A DNA stretch of 64,000 nucleotides from Nibrella saemangeumensis. GTDB taxonomy: Bacteria > Bacteroidota > Bacteroidia > Cytophagales > Spirosomataceae. The stretch lies in contig NZ_BAABHD010000074.1 in assembly GCF_039541915.1 (NCBI RefSeq), positions 1-64,000 of the forward strand. Reading direction: 5' to 3'. The position numbers were made by a program, and so were the translations under genes. Shown piece after piece: positions 43,523 through 50,017 of this stretch (positions are counted from its first letter, which is position 1; each line of letters starts with the position of its first letter). The notes beneath the pieces were generated by a model. It worked only from the letters and a program-made list of their open reading frames with translations. It was not told where the DNA came from and searched no databases.

Positions 43523-44731
43523 ATGAATCTTGATCTACTACTCGCCTTTATTCAGAATAAGCTTAACGACGAGCTGTTTATGCTGGGTCTGTACCAGTGT
43601 ATGCTGTCTTTTCTGGTGGCTTGTTTTGTATCGGTGGTATCGATTCCGGTGGTGATTAAAATTTCGGAATTAAAGGCCCTGATGGAAAAACCGGGCGAGC
43701 GCCGGGCGCATAAAACGCCGACGCCGACGTTTGGTGGCATTGCCATTTTTGCGGCCGTGCTCATCAGCTATTTTCTCTGGCCAAGTATCGACCAGACGGA
43801 TATATACCGGACCAACCTGTCGATTGTCGGTATGACAATTCTGTTCTTTATCGGCATCAAAGATGACCTGGTTGGCATTGACCCCAACAAAAAGATTTTC
43901 TTTCAGGTACTGCCGGCGCTCATTTTGATTTTCTTTGGCGATCTGCGCGTCGATTACCTGTACGGCATTATGGGCTTCAATCATATTGAGGAGGTGATCA
44001 GCGTAGCGCTTACCTGTTTTATTTTTATCGCCCTGACCAACGCCATCAACCTAATCGACGGTATCGACGGGCTGGCGGGGGGAGTGGCCACCATTGCCAG
44101 TGGCACATTTGGCGTCTGGTTTCTGGTAACCAATCATTTTGCCATGGCCTGTCTGGCCTTTACGCTGGCGGGAGCCCTTATCGGCTTTCTCCGGTTCAAC
44201 TTCTCCAAGACCAGCAAGATATTCATGGGCAATACGGGTTCGCTGATTATCGGCTTTATGCTGGCATTCTTTGCGGTTCGCTTTGTAAACCTCAACTCGT
44301 CGTACCGCTTCGATCCAACCTCATTCTTCGACGCACCCATTATTGCCATTGTAATTCTGATCATCCCCATTTTCGATACGTTGCGGGTATTTATGGTGCG
44401 CATCCTGGCCGGGCGTTCACCGTTCTCGGCCGACCGTAACCACATGCACCATATTCTGCTGGACAACGGCCTGTCGCATGCCGGTGCTACAGCGCTTCTG
44501 TGCAGTACCTCGCTGTTCAACATTGTGCTGTTCTTTATGTTTCACCGCAACATCACCAACACCCAGTCGCTGCTGATTCTGGGGGCACTCTTTTTCGTCT
44601 ATCTCCTGGCAGGCTTTCTGCTGAAGATGCGGGCACTTTATGTCTCAACGCACCCCCGACGCCGGCGGGCGGTACTGCGCAAAGAATTTCAGAACGCCCT
44701 CGATGGTCGGCGGCTGGTCGATTATCTGTAG
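43523..44731 (+). CDS. Undecaprenyl-phosphate N-acetylhexosaminyl-1-phosphate transferase (WecA/TagO-like)
   Basis: This 402-residue MraY-family membrane enzyme moves a sugar-1-phosphate from a UDP-sugar to undecaprenyl phosphate, the first step of glycan assembly. It has about ten TM segments, ERRAHKTPTPTFGGIAI, the catalytic GIKDDLVGI (D114/D115), NAINLIDGIDGLAGG, FMGNTGSL and the His-rich DRNHMHHILL. It follows a 129-base gap with only weak promoter-like sequence and precedes the locus terminator. It likely starts the glycan made by the upstream genes, probably with UDP-GlcNAc. Confidence 0.93.
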   Translation: MNLDLLLAFIQNKLNDELFMLGLYQCMLSFLVACFVSVVSIPVVIKISELKALMEKPGERRAHKTPTPTFGGIAIFAAVLISYFLWPSIDQTDIYRTNLSIVGMTILFFIGIKDDLVGIDPNKKIFFQVLPALILIFFGDLRVDYLYGIMGFNHIEEVISVALTCFIFIALTNAINLIDGIDGLAGGVATIASGTFGVWFLVTNHFAMACLAFTLAGALIGFLRFNFSKTSKIFMGNTGSLIIGFMLAFFAVRFVNLNSSYRFDPTSFFDAPIIAIVILIIPIFDTLRVFMVRILAGRSPFSADRNHMHHILLDNGLSHAGATALLCSTSLFNIVLFFMFHRNITNTQSLLILGALFFVYLLAGFLLKMRALYVSTHPRRRRAVLRKEFQNALDGRRLVDYL

Positions 44732-44748
44732 CGCCCAATGGGTATAAA

Positions 44749-44787
44749 AACAGCCCGGCAGACTAGTCTGCCGGGCTGTTTTGTTGT
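44749..44787. terminator. Strong bidirectional terminator at the end of the glycan locus
   Basis: AACAGCCCGGCAGA and TCTGCCGGGCTGTT form a perfect 14-bp stem around CTAG, followed by TTGTTGTT on the plus strand. It lies between the WecA-like stop and the convergent small minus-strand gene. Confidence 0.85.
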
Positions 44788-44799
44788 TAGTGCATCCCA

Positions 44800-45021
44800 T
44801 TAATGTCGTTTGGATGTGTCACGCTGTTTCAATTCTTCCACAATCTGTTGCTCCTCATGCAACACGGTCTTCTTATCAAAAAGCCGATAGCCCACTAGGA
44901 AACCAAAGCACACCAGCGTGCCCATACCATAATCCTTTACCATAAAACAGTTGAGAAGCATGGCTACAAAAACGAGTACCAATGTCCCCACACACAGTTT
45001 ATACAAGATTTCAGCTTTCAT
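44800..45021 (-). CDS. Small two-TM membrane protein, unknown function
   Basis: This 73-residue ORF starts at ATG with MKAEILYKLCVGTLVLVFVA and has two hydrophobic segments (LCVGTLVLVFVAMLLNCFM and MGTLVCFGFLVGYRL) and a charged tail (HEEQQIVEELKQRD). The hydrophobic pattern and the convergent terminator support a real gene. No family is recognised. Confidence 0.6.
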   Translation of the reverse strand: MKAEILYKLCVGTLVLVFVAMLLNCFMVKDYGMGTLVCFGFLVGYRLFDKKTVLHEEQQIVEELKQRDTSKRH

Positions 45022-45309
45022 AACGTTGTGTATTTGTTGAGTAAATCAGAGGTGCCCTACCCAGGGCATTTCCGGCATCGTTTTCCACTTCCTGTCAGCA
45101 CTTGCCGGACCTCCGGATCAGATCGCTTATCGGAGAAAGCCGTTAAGCAGCCTCTGCACACTATCTGTTTACAATTTCCCTGCCAAAGTCCGCACCATCC
45201 GGTAACTCAGCCCAAACCTTTCACTAAATTGGCTATACTTTTTTCATACATAAATGTTTTCTTTGTGCCAATCACCAGCCACACCACGACATTTAAAGAG
45301 AAAGCGTTT

Positions 45310-45534
45310 ATGAAAATCAAAAATGAGACGCTCCGTTTTAGTCTTATGGTGCTCTTTGCCCTAAGCCTCCTGATCGTTCAGCACCTGACCTTTTCGAATA
45401 AACAGCAGCTGCCCCAACAGGCTCCGACTATTACCAGCATACCGGGAGGAGCCCTCCTTTTCTTCCTGATTGCGACGGGTTCGCTTGCCATTCTATATGT
45501 AGTTGACGTTAAAGGCAAGGGCGGCTCACAGTAG
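45310..45534 (+). CDS. Small two-TM membrane protein, unknown function
   Basis: This 74-residue ORF starts at ATG 45310 (MKIKNETLRFSLMVLFALSL) and has two hydrophobic segments (FSLMVLFALSLLIVQHL and ALLFFLIATGSLAILYVVDV). The frame is open back to 45028, but that part lacks a sensible protein composition. It is next to, and divergent from, the similar-sized minus-strand gene. Its function is unknown. Confidence 0.55.
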   Translation: MKIKNETLRFSLMVLFALSLLIVQHLTFSNKQQLPQQAPTITSIPGGALLFFLIATGSLAILYVVDVKGKGGSQ

Positions 45535-45623
45535 GCAATTACCCGTTGGCCGGTCCATTGAATAATTTCAATTTATAAATATGTTTTTGTGAGCTACTTT
45601 TAGCCTGCTTAAATTCAATAGAC

Positions 45624-46490
45624 ATGGCCAATAGCGTCACCGGATTAATCCGTAGTAACAAGAAGGACCTTCTCGACATCTGGATACAAAAACAACTCAA
45701 TAGTGACAGTCTTCGAGACGATCTGATGACGAATGACGAATTGCGTGCGCAGTCCGAAGATCTCATCGATGGCTTATCCAGGACACTGACAGACGAAAAT
45801 ATCAGTAATGCGGAGTCAACGGATTTTGACGAGGTATTTGAGATATTATCCGGTATTTCTATTTCCCGTGCCCGGCAAGGGTTTTCTCCCCGCGAAACCG
45901 GGCAATACATCTTTAGTCTGAAAGAGGCTATTCTGGAACTGCTCCAGCGGGAAATGGCAGCCGACCCCAGGCTGTTATTTGACGAAAGCGTAAAGGTCAA
46001 CCGGCTGCTGGATAATTTCGGCATCACTACGTTCGAGACTTTTATTAAAGGTCGTGAAGAGCTTATACTCCGGCAGACCGAAGAAATCAGCGACATTTCT
46101 ACGCCGGTTATTCAGGTGTGGGAAGGCATTCTGGCGTTGCCTATTATTGGTACCCTCGACAGTTCCCGGACGCAGGTGGTGATGGAAAACCTCCTCCAGA
46201 AGATCGTTGACACCGGCAGCAGCATTGCCATCCTGGATATATCAGGGGTGCCGGCTGTTGACTCCCTGGTGGCCCAGCACCTGATGAAGACCGTGAGTGC
46301 CACCCGGCTGATGGGTGCCGATTGCATCATCAGCGGCATCCGGCCCGAGATCGCTCAGACCATCGTTCACCTGGGTATCGATTTATCCAATATCACCACT
46401 AAAGCCTCGCTGGCCAGTGCGCTCAAGCAAGCCTTCAGTATGCATAAACTGGTTGTGAAGCGGCAGGAAATCGAAAAAAAGGCCCTTTAA
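45624..46490 (+). CDS. rsbR: Stressosome sensor/scaffold protein RsbR
   Basis: This 288-residue protein has an RsbR-type helical N-terminal sensor domain (about 1-150) and a C-terminal STAS domain (about 155-280). The STAS part holds LDISGVPAVDSLVAQHL and IISGIRPEIAQTIV, which align with the two phosphorylated Thr of B. subtilis RsbRA: here S214 and T246. RsbR and RsbS co-assemble into the stressosome, which holds RsbT until stress. The gene heads a five-gene run (RsbR-S-T-X-like-kinase) with short gaps or overlaps. No haem or flavin motif is visible, so the signal is unknown. Confidence 0.9.
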   Translation: MANSVTGLIRSNKKDLLDIWIQKQLNSDSLRDDLMTNDELRAQSEDLIDGLSRTLTDENISNAESTDFDEVFEILSGISISRARQGFSPRETGQYIFSLKEAILELLQREMAADPRLLFDESVKVNRLLDNFGITTFETFIKGREELILRQTEEISDISTPVIQVWEGILALPIIGTLDSSRTQVVMENLLQKIVDTGSSIAILDISGVPAVDSLVAQHLMKTVSATRLMGADCIISGIRPEIAQTIVHLGIDLSNITTKASLASALKQAFSMHKLVVKRQEIEKKAL

Positions 46491-46502
46491 ATCAGCCTGC
46501 AT

Positions 46503-46907
46503 ATGGATAAAATACCCATCCTGCGAATGGGGCCTTTTCTGCTGGTAACCATTCAGGTTGATTTGTATGACCGGCTGGCTTTGAGCCTGGAAACCGACCT
46601 AATCAATATGGTTCATAAAACAGGGTCCCGTGGTGTGCTGATCGATATTTCGGCAGTATCCATCGTCGATTCATTTATGGGCCGCATTCTGGGCAATATT
46701 GCCAGTATGACCCGCGTGCTTGATGCCGAAACCGTAGTAGTAGGTATGCAGCCGGCGGTCGCCATTACGCTTATTGAGCTGGGCTTATCCTTGAACGGAG
46801 TCCATACCGCCCTCAACGTAGAACGAGGTATGGCCCTCCTGCAGACTAAGCTTGGCCCTGATGCTGATGATGAAATGGCGGATGACGATGCTGACGACAC
46901 TGAGTAA
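46503..46907 (+). CDS. rsbS: Stressosome scaffold STAS protein RsbS
   Basis: This 134-residue single STAS domain has the RsbS phosphosite region IDISAVSIVDSFMGRILGN, in which S57 matches B. subtilis S59. The tail is unusually acidic (DADDEMADDDADDTE). It starts 12 bases after RsbR and overlaps RsbT by 20 bases. It is expected to bind RsbT in the unstressed state and release it when phosphorylated. Confidence 0.92.
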   Translation: MDKIPILRMGPFLLVTIQVDLYDRLALSLETDLINMVHKTGSRGVLIDISAVSIVDSFMGRILGNIASMTRVLDAETVVVGMQPAVAITLIELGLSLNGVHTALNVERGMALLQTKLGPDADDEMADDDADDTE

Positions 46908-47301
46908 AGACAGCGTGCCCATTACGAGAGAACAGGATGTAGTCCCCTTTCGAAACCGCGTAAAAGAAGTAGCCTTAAAGATCGGGATGGGGGTAGTCAA
47001 CCAGACAAAACTCATTACGGCTGCCAGCGAACTCGTACGGAATATGCTTCGCTACGCCGGCGGTGGCGAAGTCCGGATCGAAGTTGTGAGTACAGGGCGC
47101 GAAACGGGTGTCCGGCTAACGTTCTCCGACAAAGGTCCGGGTATTGCCGACATTAATCTGGCGATGCAGGACGGGTACTCCACCGGTAAGAGTCTGGGTT
47201 TGGGTTTGCCCGGTGCCAAACGGCTCGCCAGCGAATTTGACATCAAAAGTACGGTTGGGCAAGGCACCACTGTAACTATTATCAAATGGAAAAATGGATA
47301 A
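46888..47301 (+). CDS. rsbT: Serine/threonine kinase RsbT (switch kinase)
   Basis: This 137-residue GHKL (HATPase) protein has an intact N-box (E48 and N52 in ASELVRNMLRYAGGG), a G1 box SDKGPGIADI and a G2 region STGKSLGLGLPGAKRL. It phosphorylates RsbS and RsbR in the stressosome and, in Bacillus, then activates RsbU. ATG 46888 is chosen because RsbT proteins begin close to the VPI..EQDVV stretch; in-frame starts up to 46852 are also possible. It overlaps the previous and next genes. Confidence 0.92.
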   Translation: MLTTLSKDSVPITREQDVVPFRNRVKEVALKIGMGVVNQTKLITAASELVRNMLRYAGGGEVRIEVVSTGRETGVRLTFSDKGPGIADINLAMQDGYSTGKSLGLGLPGAKRLASEFDIKSTVGQGTTVTIIKWKNG

Positions 47302-48322
47302 CTCCCCGCATGTACGATTTCAGGCAACCGATCGGAGTTATCTGGCTCTTCTCAAAAAAGGAATTAGTCAAATAGCAGGTCAGGTGGGCTTTCAGCCCCA
47401 CCGGCTCAGCGAAATAGATCTGATTGTTGCCGAAATGGCTTCCAATCTGATCAAACACGCCGGAGGAGGAGACGTACTGGTCCGGCATTTCCGGACAAAC
47501 GACAATTCGGGTCTTGAGCTCATCAGTATCGACAACGGCCCCGGCATGACTGATCCGGCGAAGATGATGGAGGATGGGGTCTCTACCACCGGTACATTAG
47601 GCCACGGACTGGGCTCGATTAAGCGCCTGGCCGATCAGGCGCAACTGTATTCGCTCAAAGGCTGGGGGACTATTCTGCTGGTCAGGATATTCAGAAACCC
47701 GGTAGCTAATACCCCTCCTGGCTTTGAGTTTCGGTCACTGCTAGTCCCCAAGCCGGGCGAAACCCTGTGTGGCGATGGCTGCTCTGTTAAACTGATGCCT
47801 GGTCACATTAAATTGTTTCTGGGCGACGGTTTGGGACATGGACCCGAGGCTAACGCGGCCGTCCAGGCCGCCATCAAGGCATTTCGGCTGTGTCCGGATC
47901 ATCGCCCGATTGATATTATCCGGCATATCCACCGTTCGGTAAACAAAACCCGCGGATTGGTAGGCTCCGTTGTTGTCTATGATACTCAAACGCGGCAGTG
48001 GACCTGGTGCGGAGTCGGCAACATTTCTACCCGGCTTAGCGGTCCCATGATTACCAAAAATTTTCTGCCGTATAACGGAATTATCGGGATGAACCTTCCC
48101 CATACGATGAACGATCATGTATTACCCCTTGAACGGGGACAACTTCTGGTGATGTGTTCCGATGGGCTGCAATCCCGCTGGGATCATTTAAAGTACCCGT
48201 TTATTCTCCGGTACGATTTGACCATTCTGGCTGCCGCCTTATATAAAGACTACGCCCGCCAAACAGATGATTCATCTTTGTTTATCGGCCGTATGCAGAG
48301 AGATTATGGAGGAGTTAGTTAG
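47294..48322 (+). CDS. Fusion of RsbT/RsbW-like kinase domain with RsbX/SpoIIE-type PP2C phosphatase
   Basis: This 342-residue protein has two domains. Residues about 8-135 are a GHKL ATPase with intact N-box (VAEMASNLIKHAGGG, N51), SIDNGPGMTDP and TLGHGLGSIKRLADQ. Residues about 145-340 are a PP2C/SpoIIE phosphatase with metal Asp in CGDGCSVK (D161), FLGDGLGHGPEA (D178) and MCSDGLQSRW (D290). RsbX normally is the phosphatase alone and resets RsbR and RsbS. It overlaps RsbT by 8 bases and the next kinase gene by 17. Confidence 0.88.
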   Translation: MDNSPHVRFQATDRSYLALLKKGISQIAGQVGFQPHRLSEIDLIVAEMASNLIKHAGGGDVLVRHFRTNDNSGLELISIDNGPGMTDPAKMMEDGVSTTGTLGHGLGSIKRLADQAQLYSLKGWGTILLVRIFRNPVANTPPGFEFRSLLVPKPGETLCGDGCSVKLMPGHIKLFLGDGLGHGPEANAAVQAAIKAFRLCPDHRPIDIIRHIHRSVNKTRGLVGSVVVYDTQTRQWTWCGVGNISTRLSGPMITKNFLPYNGIIGMNLPHTMNDHVLPLERGQLLVMCSDGLQSRWDHLKYPFILRYDLTILAAALYKDYARQTDDSSLFIGRMQRDYGGVS

Positions 48323-49994
48323 CGTATCACTGGGCAACGAAATGGACCTGATTCTGGCCCACAAACGGACTATGAAACTGGGGGAACTGGCAGGCTTATC
48401 CCTGGCAGCGCAAACTACGTTTGCCACGGCGGTATCGGAGGTAGCCCGTTATGTGATCGAACAGGGAACCGCACCGGTCCTGTTGCTGTACGCCACCGAA
48501 TGGCGCCCCTCCGGAGCTTCCCGCAAAAATCAATACCTGGTAGCAGTCATCGAAGACTCGAATCTATCGGTCGACAATCCCACCAACCAAAGCCTGTTGT
48601 ACGCCCAGCGGCTGGTAGAGCGACTGGAGGTAACCAATACAGATCAGGGCAGCCGGATTACTTTACACTATTGCCTGCCGGGTTCCCGTAAAATCAATGC
48701 CGGGCTGATTGACAGTTGGCGGTCTCAGTTCAGCAGTGACCAGCCGCTATCGGCTTATGACGAGATAAAACGCAAAAACGAGCAGTTACAGGAGTTAGCC
48801 GTACGTCTGCAAGATAGCGAACACCATTATAAGCGGGTAACAGACGCCCTCCCGCTGATGATCTTTACCGCTAATCTGGCCGGCCAGTTTATTTACGCCA
48901 ACGCCTGGGTTACTGATTTTACGGGGCAGTCTATCCAGGCCCTAAACCAGACGAAATGGGCGAAGGTCATTCACCCGGATGATTTTGACCGATTCTGGAC
49001 CTTATGGAATCAACAGGCGGCCGCCGGGAAACCCTTTGATCAGGAATGCCGACTGAAAAACGCTGCCACGCAGGAGTACCTCTGGCATCTGTTCTCGATG
49101 CAGCCGATTAAGAGCGAACCGGATAAAATAGCCGCCTGGACAGGCTTTGTGGTCAATATCCACGCCCAGAAGATTGTGGGCCAGACCCTCCGGGAGAACG
49201 AAGAGCTGGCTTTGGCCAAACAGAGGCTGGAACAATCGCAGCGCGAACTGGAGTCGACCGTTAGTGAATTGAACCGCAGCAATGCTGAATTGAGTCAGTT
49301 TGCTTATGTGGCTTCCCACGACCTGCAGGAGCCTCTCCGCAAAATTCAGTCGTTTGGTGATATTCTGAAAGATCAGTTTGCCCCAGACCTGGGTAGTACC
49401 GGAACCGACCTGATCACGCGGATGCAGGGAGCGACCGGCCGTATGCAGGCCCTGGTCAAAGACCTACTCACCTACTCCCGGCTGACTACGCATCAGCAGG
49501 CGTTTGAGCCTATCGACCTGAACGTAGTGATTGCTGGGGTATTAAGCGATTTGGAAACCATTGTGCAGGAGAAGGAAGCTACGATTGATTCAGAACCACT
49601 GCCCCGTATCAACGGTGATCCAATGCAGTTACGCCAGCTTTTTCAGAACCTGCTGTCCAACGCCCTTAAATTTGCCAAACCCGACCAGCCACCGGTCATC
49701 CATATTACAGTGAATAAACTGCCGGCCGACCAGCTCCCCGCTGATGTGCTGCTCACCGGGCATCCGGCCTACGTCGCCATTTCGGTTGCTGACAATGGCA
49801 TTGGTTTCGACCAGAAGTACGAGGACCGTATCTTCCGGCTTTTCCAGCGGCTGCACGGCCGCAGCCAGTACGAAGGTACCGGCATGGGCCTGGCGATCTG
49901 CAAAAAAGTAGTCGACAATCATGGCGGGCACATCAGCGTCCGCAGCCAGCCGGACCAGGGCTCAGTCTTCACGGTGTACCTACCGGCCGAGTAG
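48306..49994 (+). CDS. PAS sensor histidine kinase with degenerate RsbT-like N-terminus
   Basis: This 562-residue protein has three parts. Residues about 1-125 resemble RsbT (QTTFATAVSEVARYV next to RsbT QTKLITAASELVRNM) but the N-box Asn is Tyr49 and the glycine boxes are absent. A PAS domain follows (about 170-290, ALPLMIFTANLAGQFIYANA). The HisKA (H338 in FAYVASHDLQEPLRKI) and HATPase (NLLSNALKFA, VADNGIGFDQ, GTGMGLAICKKV) domains are complete. No TM segment is seen, so it is cytoplasmic. It is coupled by a 17-base overlap to the RsbX-like gene. ATG 48306 is the start; the longer frame upstream is inside the phosphatase gene. Confidence 0.9.
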   Translation: MEELVSVSLGNEMDLILAHKRTMKLGELAGLSLAAQTTFATAVSEVARYVIEQGTAPVLLLYATEWRPSGASRKNQYLVAVIEDSNLSVDNPTNQSLLYAQRLVERLEVTNTDQGSRITLHYCLPGSRKINAGLIDSWRSQFSSDQPLSAYDEIKRKNEQLQELAVRLQDSEHHYKRVTDALPLMIFTANLAGQFIYANAWVTDFTGQSIQALNQTKWAKVIHPDDFDRFWTLWNQQAAAGKPFDQECRLKNAATQEYLWHLFSMQPIKSEPDKIAAWTGFVVNIHAQKIVGQTLRENEELALAKQRLEQSQRELESTVSELNRSNAELSQFAYVASHDLQEPLRKIQSFGDILKDQFAPDLGSTGTDLITRMQGATGRMQALVKDLLTYSRLTTHQQAFEPIDLNVVIAGVLSDLETIVQEKEATIDSEPLPRINGDPMQLRQLFQNLLSNALKFAKPDQPPVIHITVNKLPADQLPADVLLTGHPAYVAISVADNGIGFDQKYEDRIFRLFQRLHGRSQYEGTGMGLAICKKVVDNHGGHISVRSQPDQGSVFTVYLPAE

Positions 49995-50017
49995 GTGTCC
50001 CGTACCGGCTGATTTAC

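Noticed and set aside
45028..45309. Long N-terminal extension of the small two-TM ORF ending at 45534
   Set aside because: The added 94 residues are Pro/His/Ser-rich with no conserved look; ATG 45310 gives a compact two-TM protein.
45624..49994. Sigma-B or anti-sigma RsbW/RsbV partner-switch genes in the stressosome operon
   Set aside because: No sigma-70-family protein and no separate RsbV-type antagonist are encoded in the window; the STAS proteins match RsbR and RsbS.
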